A DNA stretch of 64,000 nt from Natrinema versiforme JCM 10478. GTDB lineage: Archaea; Halobacteriota; Halobacteria; Halobacteriales; Natrialbaceae. This document shows positions 43,784-53,248 of the stretch, piece after piece. The stretch's first letter is position 1, and every line of letters starts with the position of its first letter. The notes beneath the pieces are model-generated. The model searched no databases. It saw nothing but the letters and a program-made list of their open reading frames with translations, and had not been told where the DNA came from. Both the position numbers and the translations under genes were made by a program. Location of the stretch: the NCBI RefSeq assembly GCF_000337195.1, contig NZ_AOID01000033.1:1-64000 (forward strand), written 5' to 3'.

Positions 43784-45445
43784 GTGAGTACCGAGACGCC
43801 AGAACCGACCGAAACCGAAGCGTTCGAGCGGGTCTGTGAGACGCTCGTCGAACGGATTCTCGCCGGCGAGGTCGAGCGCGACGAGGTCGAAAAAGCCAAG
43901 CTCGAGGCCTGTTCGGAACACTCGGCACCCAAGGTGCCCAAAAACTCCGAACTGCTGGACTACGCGCCCGAGGAGCACCGCGAGGACTTAGAGACCGTGC
44001 TCCAGCGCAAACCGGTCCGGACGGCCTCCGGCGTCTCGCCGGTCGCGATCATGACCTCGCCCGAGCGGTGTCCCCACGGCAAGTGTCTCTACTGTCCCGG
44101 CGGCCCTGACTCCGAGTTCTCGTCCTCCCAGAGCTACACGGGCGAGGAGCCCGCCGCGGCCCGCGGGGTTCAAAACGACTACGACCCCTACGGGCAGGTG
44201 ACGCTGCGACTCGAGCAACTGCGCCAGATCGGCCACCCCGTCGACAAGGTCGAACTGATCCTGATGGGCGGGACGATGACCGCTCGCAGCCACGACTATC
44301 AGGAGTGGTTCGTCAAGCGCGCCCTCGAGGCGATGAACGACTACGATGTCGACAAGGAACCCGAACCGGCACAGGGAGTCAGCTTCGCCGAGGACCCCGA
44401 GGAGTACGAGTTCAAATATCTCGAGGACGTCATCGCGGAAAACGAGACGGCGGACATCCGCAACATCGGGACGACCTTCGAGACGAAGCCCGACTGGTGT
44501 GACCCCGAGCAGATCGACCGGATGCTCGACCTCGGCGGGACGAAAGTCGAGGTCGGCGTCCAGACCACCTACGAGCGGGTCAACCGCGACATGCACCGCG
44601 GCCACGGTGCTCAGGCGTCGATCGAGGCCAACCAGCGACTTCGGGACTCGGCCTTTAAGGTCGGCTTCCACATGATGCCCGGCCAGCCTGGCATGTCGAA
44701 GGAGATGTGTCTCGAGGACTTCCGCCGGCTCTTCGAGCAGGAGCAGTGGAAGCCCGATTACCTGAAGATATATCCCACGCTCGTGGTGCGGGGGACCGCG
44801 ACCTACGACTGGTGGCACAAAGACGAGTACGAACCGCTATCGAACGACGAGGCCGCCGAGCTGGTCGCGGAGATCAAGGACATGATCCCCCGGTACACCC
44901 GACTCCAGCGCGTCCAGCGAGACATCCCGGCGGACTTCATCGACGCCGGCGTCTGGAAGTCGAATCTGCGACAGCTCGCCCGCAAGCGCATGGACGAACA
45001 CGGCTGGACGTGTGACTGCATCCGCTGTCGCGAGGCCGGGATGCACGACGAGGAACCCGACGAGATCGAACTCGACGTGATGACCTACGAGGCCTGTGGC
45101 GGCACCGAGCACTTCATTTCCTTCGAGGACTTCGAGAAGGACCTGCTGGTCGGCTTCTGCCGGCTCCGGTTCCCGAACGATCCCGTCCGCCCGGAACTCG
45201 AAAACACGGCCCTGATCCGGGAACTGCACGTCTACGGATCGGAGGTCACGATGGGTGACGAAGGCGAAACGGACCAGCACCAACATCAGGGCTACGGCCG
45301 CCGGCTGATGGAACAGGCCGAGGCCCTCGCCGCCGACGCCGGCTACGACAAGGTAAGCGTCATCTCCGGCATCGGCGCTCGAGAGTACTACCGAAACAAG
45401 CTCGGTTACCATCAGGACGGCCCGTACGTCAGCAAGCGCTTGTAG
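43784..45445 (+). CDS. elp3: Elp3-type tRNA uridine modification enzyme
   Basis: The 553-residue protein joins a radical-SAM domain to a C-terminal GNAT acetyltransferase. The iron-sulfur motif is C96-x4-C101-x2-C104 (C-P-H-G-K-C-L-Y-C), followed by Q-P-G-M-S-K and, near the end, G-Y-G-R-R-L-M-E-Q-A for acetyl-CoA. Elp3 makes carboxymethyl-type modifications at wobble uridine 34 of tRNAs. GTG 43784 is the likely start, since it follows a TATA-like box and gives the usual N terminus; a longer frame begins at 43652. Confidence 0.93.
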   Translation: MSTETPEPTETEAFERVCETLVERILAGEVERDEVEKAKLEACSEHSAPKVPKNSELLDYAPEEHREDLETVLQRKPVRTASGVSPVAIMTSPERCPHGKCLYCPGGPDSEFSSSQSYTGEEPAAARGVQNDYDPYGQVTLRLEQLRQIGHPVDKVELILMGGTMTARSHDYQEWFVKRALEAMNDYDVDKEPEPAQGVSFAEDPEEYEFKYLEDVIAENETADIRNIGTTFETKPDWCDPEQIDRMLDLGGTKVEVGVQTTYERVNRDMHRGHGAQASIEANQRLRDSAFKVGFHMMPGQPGMSKEMCLEDFRRLFEQEQWKPDYLKIYPTLVVRGTATYDWWHKDEYEPLSNDEAAELVAEIKDMIPRYTRLQRVQRDIPADFIDAGVWKSNLRQLARKRMDEHGWTCDCIRCREAGMHDEEPDEIELDVMTYEACGGTEHFISFEDFEKDLLVGFCRLRFPNDPVRPELENTALIRELHVYGSEVTMGDEGETDQHQHQGYGRRLMEQAEALAADAGYDKVSVISGIGAREYYRNKLGYHQDGPYVSKRL

Positions 45446-45919
45446 CGAGCCAAACTCGCGGTGCGGACACCGGTCGACGAGCCGTCCCGCTCAATCGCCG
45501 CCATCGTTCTCTTCGATTCCTCTCTCGAGACGACGGAGTATCTCGACCGCCGACACACCGAAAATTCATATAGATAGAAACGGCAATTTCCGATGCCGAC
45601 ATCCGTCGGCACCGTTGTCGACAATCCCTCACTCCGACAGCGGCACACCGATTGCCTCTCGTCAGAGCGCGCCGACACCACCTATCGCTTGCTCCCCCGA
45701 CGCGACACCCTCGGCGCACTCGACACCCGAACCCTTGTGCCGGCTCTCAACCGCGTCGAAGCGGTTGCTCCGTCGCCCGTGACCGACTGTTCTGTCACCT
45801 CGAGTCGGTCGTGTCGCCCGAATGGCTCGATGATTCCCTCTAGCGCTGGGAGAGAGCACAGCAAGAACGGGTAGTGCCGACTTCGGCCGCGGAGCGAGTT
45901 CGGACCCGACGGTTCACGT
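45446..45919. other. 474-bp stretch, no secure gene
   Basis: A TATA-like TTCATATAG (45566-45574) lies upstream of an ATG at 45593 that opens a 93-residue frame, M-P-T-S-V-G-T-V-V-D-N. In a second frame the sequence continues with L-F-C-H-L-E-S-V-V-S-P-E-W-L-D-D and a stop at 45843. Together they could be one small gene with a one-base deletion, but codon quality is only moderate. I leave it unassigned. Confidence 0.3.
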
Positions 45920-46744
45920 TCAGACTGCGAGGACAGTGTCGACGAGCAGCATGATCGCGAATCCGAGCACGAACGTCGCCGTCGCGGTGTCGGCGTAGCC
46001 GTGGCCGTGACTCGAGGGGATGAGTTCGCGGAAGACGACGGCGATCATCGCGCCGGCGGCGAAGCCGGCGGCGACGGGGAACAGTCCGGAGACGAACGCG
46101 ACCAGCGAGAAACCGATGGCCGCGGCGATCGGTTCCGGAACGCCGCCCGAGAGGGTGGTGTAGAGGAGCGTCTTGGGGCCGGACACGCCGGCCCGAACCG
46201 CGGGGACTGCCATCGCGAACCCGTCGGGGACGTTCTGGACGGCGATCGCCGTCGCGATGGCGACTCCCAGCGCCGTCTCGCCGCTGGCGAACGCGATGCC
46301 GACCGCCAGCCCTTCGGGGACGTTGTGGATGGTGACGGCCCCGCCGACCAGCGCGGCTCGGCGCAAATCGTCGTCGACAGGGTCGATATCGGAGTTCGCT
46401 TCGGCCGACGGCAGGTCGCCGGCGGGATCGGGTCCCGACCTCGGGCCTTCGGCGCGCTCTTCGCTGAACAGGAGATGCAGATGCGGAAAGGCGGCGTTGG
46501 CCGCGAGCAGGAATCCGCCGCCGGTGAGGATTCCGATGACGACCTCGAGCGGCGAGCCGAGCTCGAGGCCGGGGAGGACGAGTGCGAAGACGGCAGCGCC
46601 GACCATGATGCCTGCGGCGAGGCCGAGCGAGCCGTCGTAGACGCGGTGGCTCACCCGGTCGGAAAACAGGAGCGGCAGCGCGCCGATCCCGGTCGTACAG
46701 CCCGCGATCGTGGCGACGACGACGACTTCACCGAAGGGCGACAT
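45920..46744 (-). CDS. ZIP-family metal transporter
   Basis: The 274-residue protein has about eight helices. A conserved ZIP motif sits in the fourth helix, H-N-V-P-E-G-L-A-V-G, and a partner in the fifth, V-Q-N-V-P-D-G-F-A-M. A His-containing acidic loop between helices (residues about 105-140) is typical. ZIP proteins move Zn2+, Fe2+ or Mn2+ into the cytoplasm. The ATG at 46744 is preferred; an upstream in-frame start at 46795 would add a doubtful tail. It is monocistronic. Confidence 0.9.
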   Translation of the reverse strand: MSPFGEVVVVATIAGCTTGIGALPLLFSDRVSHRVYDGSLGLAAGIMVGAAVFALVLPGLELGSPLEVVIGILTGGGFLLAANAAFPHLHLLFSEERAEGPRSGPDPAGDLPSAEANSDIDPVDDDLRRAALVGGAVTIHNVPEGLAVGIAFASGETALGVAIATAIAVQNVPDGFAMAVPAVRAGVSGPKTLLYTTLSGGVPEPIAAAIGFSLVAFVSGLFPVAAGFAAGAMIAVVFRELIPSSHGHGYADTATATFVLGFAIMLLVDTVLAV

Positions 46745-46861
46745 ATCGGTTCGGTTCGCCGCCGTCTCGAAAACGTTTGCGATCGGGAGACACACCGCCG
46801 GCCGCAGCGACCTCCACGTGCGTCGCTTCGAGTACGCTCGTCAGTTCGGGTCCGCGGCCGG

Positions 46862-47506
46862 TCAGTCGATCGTGACCTCGAGTTCGAGCAGGCCGAGGTG
46901 GGGCGGTGCGCCGCCGCCGTTCGTGCGGAAGTCCTCGGGCGTCGAGTTGACGACATTGTAGAAGTCGTTTTCGCTGGTCGGCACCAAGGTGCTGCCGTCG
47001 TCGCGCTGGAGGAACGCCGGCGTGTCGGTCCCCTCGATGAGGTCGCGTTGCTCCTGCCAGTCCTCGCCGGCGTAGATGAAGGTGCCAAAGGAGAACCGCC
47101 CCGCGGCGAGCGCGTCGTGTTTCGACATGAACATGCCGGCCTCTTCGGCGTTGTACTCCTCATCGCTCACCCACGCGATCGCCGCGACGCCCTCGGACTC
47201 GAGGAGGTAGAAGTCCCACGAGAGCGTCGCGTCGAACACCGCCCAGACGCTGCGCGGGCCGACAGTGTGGAGTTCGACGCTGAACGCGGGCCGCAGCCGC
47301 GACCCCTCCTGTTCCGGGACGAAGGTGGCGTCGTAGCCCGGCGACCGGATCCCGCGGTCGTGGTAGACGACGCCGTCCATATCGACGTCGGCCTCGATTC
47401 GATCGATGATCCCGCTGACGGTGGCTCCGCCCTGATTCTCGAGGTGCTCGAGGAAGTCGGGGAACTGGGAGACGTTCGCCCACGGTTGGTCGTCGCCCGC
47501 GCTCAT
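46862..47506 (-). CDS. Conserved hypothetical protein (214 aa)
   Basis: This soluble acidic protein begins M-S-A-G-D-D-Q-P-W-A-N-V-S-Q-F-P and includes W-D-F-Y-L-L-E-S-E-G-V-A-A-I-A-W-V and G-A-P-P-H-L-G-L-L-E-L-E-V. No domain is recognised. Its ATG overlaps by 4 bp the TGA of a 34-codon ORF upstream (47503-47607), which could be a coupled leader peptide. Codon use is normal. Confidence 0.65.
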   Translation of the reverse strand: MSAGDDQPWANVSQFPDFLEHLENQGGATVSGIIDRIEADVDMDGVVYHDRGIRSPGYDATFVPEQEGSRLRPAFSVELHTVGPRSVWAVFDATLSWDFYLLESEGVAAIAWVSDEEYNAEEAGMFMSKHDALAAGRFSFGTFIYAGEDWQEQRDLIEGTDTPAFLQRDDGSTLVPTSENDFYNVVNSTPEDFRTNGGGAPPHLGLLELEVTID

Positions 47507-47507
47507 A

Positions 47508-47871
47508 GGGCTCGCCCTCCGCGGGGCTCGGCTGCTCGGTCTCGATGCCCGCGACGCGGAGCCGTCCCAACTGGATCGTACGTGGTGTCGCCGACAGCGT
47601 CGTCCATATCCGATACTGGGGGACGGCGGGGATTAGGCTTTCCGACCTCCGACGGTGGCCGCTTCCCGAGCCAGCGCTGATCGCGTCGATCGATCCCGTT
47701 TGCCGATCCGCTTCGGACGACTATCGCGGTGAGTTTCAGAGGCTACGATACTAGCCAGCGGGTCGCGCTGAACACGGGACGTCTCTGCAAGCCGCTCTAG
47801 GTTCGATACCCGAATCGCCCGACCCAGGAGCGTACTCTTATGAGCGTTCGGCAGACAGAGAGCAGTAATTG
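47508..47871. other. 364-bp stretch ahead of the R-M gene
   Basis: It holds the minus-strand 34-codon ORF (47503-47607) coupled to the 214-residue gene, and a TATA-like CTCTTATG (47835-47842) about 33 nt before the R-M start. The rest shows no gene. Confidence 0.35.
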
Positions 47872-50800
47872 ATGAGCAGTCAGACGACGCTGGATTCGAC
47901 GCCGTTCGATAACTCCGGTCTCTTCTCGGATCACTATCTGAAGAACACGGTTTCCGAAACGGAGCAGTGGGACTGTGATGCGGAGGCGGAAGCGGCGTTC
48001 GACGCCCTGACGGAACTCTGGGAGGCGGAACGGGACGTCGTCGATTCGTATCTCGAGTCCGAGTTGCAGGATGTGTGGATTGACGAGGTCGTCTCGCTTC
48101 TCGGATACGACGCCGTCACTGAGACCCCGATTCCGAGCGATCGAGGGCACGTCGACTACGTCTTGTTTAGTTCGTCGAGCGTCCGGCGACGCGCCCGAAG
48201 TCTCGACGACTTGAACGAGACGTACGCGAAGTCGACCGGCATACTCGAGGCCAAACAGTGGGACGCCGATTTCGAGAGCGAATACGTCGATCGGCCGTAT
48301 CGAAACGCCTCGTCGCAGATTCGCCACTATCTCGATCGAACGCCGGAACCCATCCGGTGGGGGTTCCTCACAAACGGTCGCAAATGGCGGATCTACAGCA
48401 ATCGCGTCTATGAGACGCAAATCTATTACGAGGTCGACCTCGTGGACCTCATCGAGAACGGGAGACTCTCCGATTTCAAGTACTTCTATGCGTTCTTCCA
48501 CCGGGACGCGCTGACGGGCGCGATCGGCGAATCGTTCTTGGATACGGTCTACCGCGAGAGCGAGATCTACGCGGAGCAACTCGGTGAGGACTTGCAGGAC
48601 AACGTCTTCACGGCGCTTCGCGTCCTCGGTGAGGGGTTCGTCGACTGCAACGACCTCGACGTAACGGCTGAGGGCGAGGCCGCCCGTCGAGAGCTCAAAG
48701 AGCAATCCCTCGTCTATCTGTACCGATTGATGTTCGTCCTGTACGCCGAGGGCAAGGGGCTAATCCATCCTGAATCCGAGCGGGCAAAGCGGGATTACGA
48801 GAGCGAATTCTCGCTGGAACGCATCCGCGAGGATATCGTCGAAGAAGCCGGCAGCGGCGAATATTTCGACGATTTCAGCGCTCACTCGCGGAGTTACTGG
48901 GACCGTCTCGACCGGCTCTTCGAACTGATCGATACCGGCAACGACGATCTCGGAATCCCGGCGTACAACGGCGGTTTGTTCGCCGCCGAAGAGCATCAGT
49001 TCCTCGAGGAGAACTACGTTTCGAACGACTATCTCGCGCGGGCCATCTACTATCTGAGTACGACGACGAGCGATGACGGCGACCTGATCTATGCGAATTA
49101 CGGCGATCTCGACACCCGACACCTCGGGTCGGTCTATGAGGGCCTTCTCGAACACCGATTCGAGATCGCCGAGGAACAGTTGTGGGCAGTCGCTGCCGAC
49201 GACGGGCAGGTTTGGGTTACTGAAGAAGCGTTCGCCGAATACGATGACTACATCGACACCGTCGAAGAAGGGGGTCTCTACGTTGTCAACGACGAGGGGG
49301 AACGACGGTCCACGGGGTCGTACTATACTCCGGATTACATCGTCCAGTATATCGTTTCGCAGACGCTCGACCCCCTCATCGAAGACATCAGGGAATCGCT
49401 GGAAACAGACGGGTACGAGCCGGGAACCCACGAGTATGCCGGTGAATTCTACGCGCGGGTTCTCGAGCTCAATATCCTCGATCCGGCGATGGGAAGCGGT
49501 CACTTCCTGACCGCGGTAACGAGTTACCTCGCGGATCAGGTCCAGGCGGTAACGCTCGAGGCGGATATTTCCGGCGTGATGAACGAAGAGGAGATCCGCC
49601 GCGCCATCGCCAAGGAGTGTATTTTCGGCGTCGACCTGAACGAGATGGCGGTTGAGCTGGCGAAGCTCTCGATGTGGCTGGAGACGCTCGCGAGCAACAA
49701 GCCGCTCACGTTCCTCGACCATCACTTCAAGCAAGGGAACTCGCTACTCGGGGCCGACCTGGACGACATCGACGACCTCCCCGGTTCGGACACTCGAGCG
49801 GATGTCGCGGACGGGCAAGCGACGCTCGATCCGTTCCTGAACACTGTCCAAGACACGATCGATAGTTACCTCCGAGAATACGCCGCGTTCGCTCGGATGG
49901 ACGACGACACGGTCGAACAGATCGGCAAGAAGAAAGCGAAGTACGAGGAGGAAGTCGAGGGAGAGGAAAAGCGCGAGCGGTTGGACCAACTCGCGAACGT
50001 CTATCTGGCGACCCACTTCGGCGTCGCCGTTCCCGACGATGCCTACGAGAACCTGAAGCAGGCCCTTCGCGGCGACCACGAAACCCCGTGGGAGGCGTTC
50101 GAGGAGAAGCCGTGGTTCCAACGGGCACAGGACGCGGCCGACGAGCACGACTTCTTCCACTGGAAACTCGAGTTCGTCGAGGCCTTCTACACCGACGGGC
50201 AGACGAAATCCGAACGCGGGTTCGATGCGGTCGTCGGTAATCCGCCGTACTTCAACCTCGAAACCGTGGCCGACGAGGCGTTCACCGACTGCCTCGAGCG
50301 ACGGTATCCGGACGTTTACGCCGGGAAGGCGGACATCCACTACTTCTTTTGTGGCCTCGGATTCGAACTTCTCAGAGACGGGGGACAGCTCGGGTACATC
50401 GTCTCTCGATACTTCACTGAAGCACACTATGCACGAGGGCTTCGTGAATCGCTCAGCAGCAGCGCGGACATCCACGAAATCGTCGATCTCGGGAATAACC
50501 AGGTCTTCCCCGGTGTCGATACCTTGACCGTTATTATGCGCCTCGCAAAGGGGCGACCGGTCGACGAGACGACGATTACGTATCTCCGCGACGAACTGGA
50601 GTCCGATCCACGGAAGATTCAGCAAACGATCGAGAAGATCGTCTCGGCGGAGGAAACCGACCTCGGCGGACAGTACTCGATGGCCGAGTCCTCGTTCGGA
50701 GCGGATCGGTGGGGGATTTTGCCGAAATCCATCCTCGACATCAAAGAGACGATCCGGGACGCGGGGACGCCCCTCGGGGAGAATTACAGAACCGGTCAGG

Positions 50801-52107
50801 GACTGATGACTGGCCTGAACGAGGCGTTTACGGTCTCGCCGGAAGAGATCGACGAGTGGGGAATCGAGGACGACGTGGTGAAACCCCTCGTCAAAAACGG
50901 CGATCTCAGGAAGTACGAGTACAACCCGCGAGGGCTGGACGTGCTCTACTTCGAGGGGAAGCATATCGAGGACTACCCGAACGCGATGGACTACCTCTCC
51001 CAGTACCGGGAGCAACTGGACGATCGCGCCAAGGATTCCGTCGAATGGTACGAATACCTGAACCCGATCAACAAGGAGATCTTCGAAGACGAGACGAGAG
51101 AGAAGATCATCTGTCCGTTTACGGCGACCGAGAACCGCTTCTATCTCGACCAGACCGGGCTGTACAACGATGGCGGCGACATCGAGGTGATCGTTCCCGA
51201 GGCCGACGGCGTGCCGGAAAACGAGTACGTGGCCTGTTTACTCAACTCCACGCTGTTGGAGTTCTTCCACCTCAACCACGCGAAACTGAAACGAGACGGC
51301 TACTACGAGTACTTCGGCAACTCGCTTCAGGCAATTCCGCTTATCATGTCGCCGGCAGCGACCGATGCCGATACAGCGTCCATACCGGCGGACGCGTTCG
51401 ATGCTGGCGTCCCGGCTGACATCGAAGCAGCGCTCGTCGATGTCTATCACGAACTGGTCGAACTGCTCGAGGAGCGACGCGCTCTACGCGATGCACTCGA
51501 CCCGTTCAAGTATATCTCTCGTGACGCGCCGACTGAGGACTTCGAGGCCGTCCTCGCCGAGGAACTGAAATACGCGACTCGAGTCGACGATATCGCGTTC
51601 GAGTCGCGGCACGATATCGACCGGCTCACGCTCGCGAACTCAGAAGAGTCCGATGAGTGGCTCCTCCGCGCCCGGCTGAAACTCCGCGAGGCGACGGACG
51701 ACGGGGACTACGACTGGAAACGTAACGAGGAGGGCAACGGGATCGTGCGCCGGTGGGTCGATCTCTACGAGTTCCCCGCTGATCTCGTCGATGAAACGCG
51801 ACTCGAGACGTATGTAGTCGTGTTGGATCACTACGACGAGTTCGCGAACAAGAGTCCGAAGAGCGGGTACCCCGGCGGGAAAACACGAACGGTACAGGCG
51901 AAACTGGAACGGGCGGATCTCCCGGTCGTCGACAACGCCGATCTCACGCCACACTTCGAGTTACGGGACGAGATCGCGGCTCGAGAGGCCGAGATTCGGG
52001 AACTCTATCGTGCCGTCGACGATATCGTCTACGATATGTACGACCTGAGCGACGAGGAAATCGAGACCGTTGAATCGGAAATCGGCGTCGGGTTAACGTT
52101 GGAATAG
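47872..52107 (+). CDS. Type IIG restriction-methylation protein (Eco57I-like)
   Basis: The 1411-residue single protein has an N-terminal nuclease-like region with D95 and E126-A-K128 (PD-(D/E)xK pattern), a central helical part, and an N6-adenine methyltransferase domain with motif I L-D-P-A-M-G-S-G-H-F (about residue 537) and catalytic N-P-P-Y (about 789). A long target-recognition part follows. Such proteins cut and methylate without partner subunits; no separate methylase or specificity gene is nearby. PglX of BREX has a similar methylase but would need other BREX genes, which are absent. GC is below that of its upstream neighbours. Confidence 0.88.
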   Translation: MSSQTTLDSTPFDNSGLFSDHYLKNTVSETEQWDCDAEAEAAFDALTELWEAERDVVDSYLESELQDVWIDEVVSLLGYDAVTETPIPSDRGHVDYVLFSSSSVRRRARSLDDLNETYAKSTGILEAKQWDADFESEYVDRPYRNASSQIRHYLDRTPEPIRWGFLTNGRKWRIYSNRVYETQIYYEVDLVDLIENGRLSDFKYFYAFFHRDALTGAIGESFLDTVYRESEIYAEQLGEDLQDNVFTALRVLGEGFVDCNDLDVTAEGEAARRELKEQSLVYLYRLMFVLYAEGKGLIHPESERAKRDYESEFSLERIREDIVEEAGSGEYFDDFSAHSRSYWDRLDRLFELIDTGNDDLGIPAYNGGLFAAEEHQFLEENYVSNDYLARAIYYLSTTTSDDGDLIYANYGDLDTRHLGSVYEGLLEHRFEIAEEQLWAVAADDGQVWVTEEAFAEYDDYIDTVEEGGLYVVNDEGERRSTGSYYTPDYIVQYIVSQTLDPLIEDIRESLETDGYEPGTHEYAGEFYARVLELNILDPAMGSGHFLTAVTSYLADQVQAVTLEADISGVMNEEEIRRAIAKECIFGVDLNEMAVELAKLSMWLETLASNKPLTFLDHHFKQGNSLLGADLDDIDDLPGSDTRADVADGQATLDPFLNTVQDTIDSYLREYAAFARMDDDTVEQIGKKKAKYEEEVEGEEKRERLDQLANVYLATHFGVAVPDDAYENLKQALRGDHETPWEAFEEKPWFQRAQDAADEHDFFHWKLEFVEAFYTDGQTKSERGFDAVVGNPPYFNLETVADEAFTDCLERRYPDVYAGKADIHYFFCGLGFELLRDGGQLGYIVSRYFTEAHYARGLRESLSSSADIHEIVDLGNNQVFPGVDTLTVIMRLAKGRPVDETTITYLRDELESDPRKIQQTIEKIVSAEETDLGGQYSMAESSFGADRWGILPKSILDIKETIRDAGTPLGENYRTGQGLMTGLNEAFTVSPEEIDEWGIEDDVVKPLVKNGDLRKYEYNPRGLDVLYFEGKHIEDYPNAMDYLSQYREQLDDRAKDSVEWYEYLNPINKEIFEDETREKIICPFTATENRFYLDQTGLYNDGGDIEVIVPEADGVPENEYVACLLNSTLLEFFHLNHAKLKRDGYYEYFGNSLQAIPLIMSPAATDADTASIPADAFDAGVPADIEAALVDVYHELVELLEERRALRDALDPFKYISRDAPTEDFEAVLAEELKYATRVDDIAFESRHDIDRLTLANSEESDEWLLRARLKLREATDDGDYDWKRNEEGNGIVRRWVDLYEFPADLVDETRLETYVVVLDHYDEFANKSPKSGYPGGKTRTVQAKLERADLPVVDNADLTPHFELRDEIAAREAEIRELYRAVDDIVYDMYDLSDEEIETVESEIGVGLTLE

Positions 52108-52430
52108 CAGTAGGCAGGAGCGCGGCTTCTTTATTCAGAATTCTGCCTGAAACTGAGTCGGACGATTCGGTAACTACAGATGCGAACTGAACGAAATCTT
52201 CTTCCCTCTCTGCTGATTCTCATCGACTATCCTTCAGTGGGGTATAATCACCCTCCTTGGCGAGAATCCACATCGTCTCGAGTTCTTTCTCAGTCGCGAC
52301 CGATGGGTAAAGAATGCATTCATCGACGGAACTTGGATTATCTATTACAACAGCGTTCAATTCACCACGGCCAGATGCCCCTTCAACAGTAGGTGTCATG
52401 TTATAGTAGTATGGTATATTCAGAGGGGTG
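52108..52430. other. 323-bp AT-rich stretch, no secure gene
   Basis: An ORF of 70 codons (52180-52392) has no recognisable sequence pattern and poor codon quality. I see no other gene, repeat or RNA here. Confidence 0.4.
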
Positions 52431-52682
52431 TTACGTGGCCGGTGGAGGGTGCGTCTGAAGGGATTGGTCGAACCCGTCCAATAGTAGGTAAATTGCGTTC
52501 ATGTGGGCGTCTTTCTGGCGATGGATATGGAACGGTCGAGTTGATTGCGCATCGTAGGAATCAAATGCACCGTATGGCACGTTGCCCTCTCGTTCAAGGT
52601 ACTCACGTGTTTCGAGGAGCAACGAATGAAGGTGGATGAGTTCTTGGGTTTTCACGCTATAATGCACTGCTCCGGTATCCAT
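52431..52682 (-). CDS. UPF0058 family protein
   Basis: The 83-residue protein has the UPF0058 core V-K-T-Q-E-L-I-H-L-H-S-L-L, followed by H-I-H-R-Q-K-D-A-H-M-N-A-I-Y-L-L-L, which matches the family's S-I-H-x-S-K-T-D-H-x-x-A-V-F. The His residues may bind metal. No function is established; the family is archaeal. It differs from core versions at several usually conserved positions, so it may be a diverged accessory copy. Codon use is AT-richer than in the core. Confidence 0.75.
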   Translation of the reverse strand: MDTGAVHYSVKTQELIHLHSLLLETREYLEREGNVPYGAFDSYDAQSTRPFHIHRQKDAHMNAIYLLLDGFDQSLQTHPPPAT

Positions 52683-52904
52683 AAGCTATTTCACAATATA
52701 TCGTTGGTGTAATAATATTGGTGACACACCTAATCAGGCAGCAGACTTTGCGACTGGACTACTAATATTGATTCTTTCTTCGCTACCTGCTTGGCCTATA
52801 GTGCCCGGTTGTCACCATTTCGCGGCGGGTTCAAGAGTGGGATGTAGTTGGTAGAGAAACCGGAATGATGCGACCGGCAACCCGGTACATATATTGCATT
52901 AAAT

Positions 52905-53015
52905 ATGGATAACAGCAGTCAGGACATCAAGGTGTACGATACTCGCCGATCAGGTACAAAGTACCAGATTGAACTAATTGACAGAGCCCTTGATCCACTT
53001 CTCAATCGATATTAG
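52905..53015 (+). CDS. 36-codon ORF with a near promoter, doubtful
   Basis: The ATG at 52905 opens M-D-N-S-S-Q-D-I-K-V-Y-D-T-R-R-S-G-T-K-Y and ends with TAG at 53015. An AT-rich stretch (ATATATTGCATTAAAT, 52889-52904) precedes it. The end overlaps the end of the interrupted minus-strand gene by 14 bp. It may be a fragment of a larger gene; I cannot name it. Confidence 0.3.
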   Translation: MDNSSQDIKVYDTRRSGTKYQIELIDRALDPLLNRY

Positions 53016-53248
53016 CGATGAACTCATCTAGTGTGTCGGTGAGTTCATCGATTGATTCGCCGTCCTGCTTAGCCGAGTAGCGTATGATTATGGGATGACC
53101 AGGCGCAAAACCCCGCCTTCAGGGCGGGGATACGCGCCGTCACTGGATGACGCCCACCACCGATGACTGCACGGATGGATATTCCACAGTCGCAATCCAA
53201 ATTTTCATAATACAGGACAACATAACCTATTATGGAGACGTTTCACGA

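Noticed and set aside
45593-45874. 93-codon plus-strand ORF after a TATA-like box, with a second frame that could continue it
   Set aside because: Codon quality is only moderate, I recognise no family, and joining the frames needs an unproven deletion. I left it as an unassigned stretch.
47872-52107. BREX or DISARM system based on the PglX-like methylase
   Set aside because: No pglZ, brxC, brxL, drm or other partner genes lie on either side, so a single-protein type IIG enzyme is the better reading.
52180-52392. 70-codon ORF after the R-M gene
   Set aside because: No promoter-like site, no family, and composition like non-coding island DNA.
53147-53248. Longer start for tnpB copy 2
   Set aside because: The added 34 residues are unlike any TnpB N terminus and fall in the left-end region; the ATG at 53249 matches the family start.
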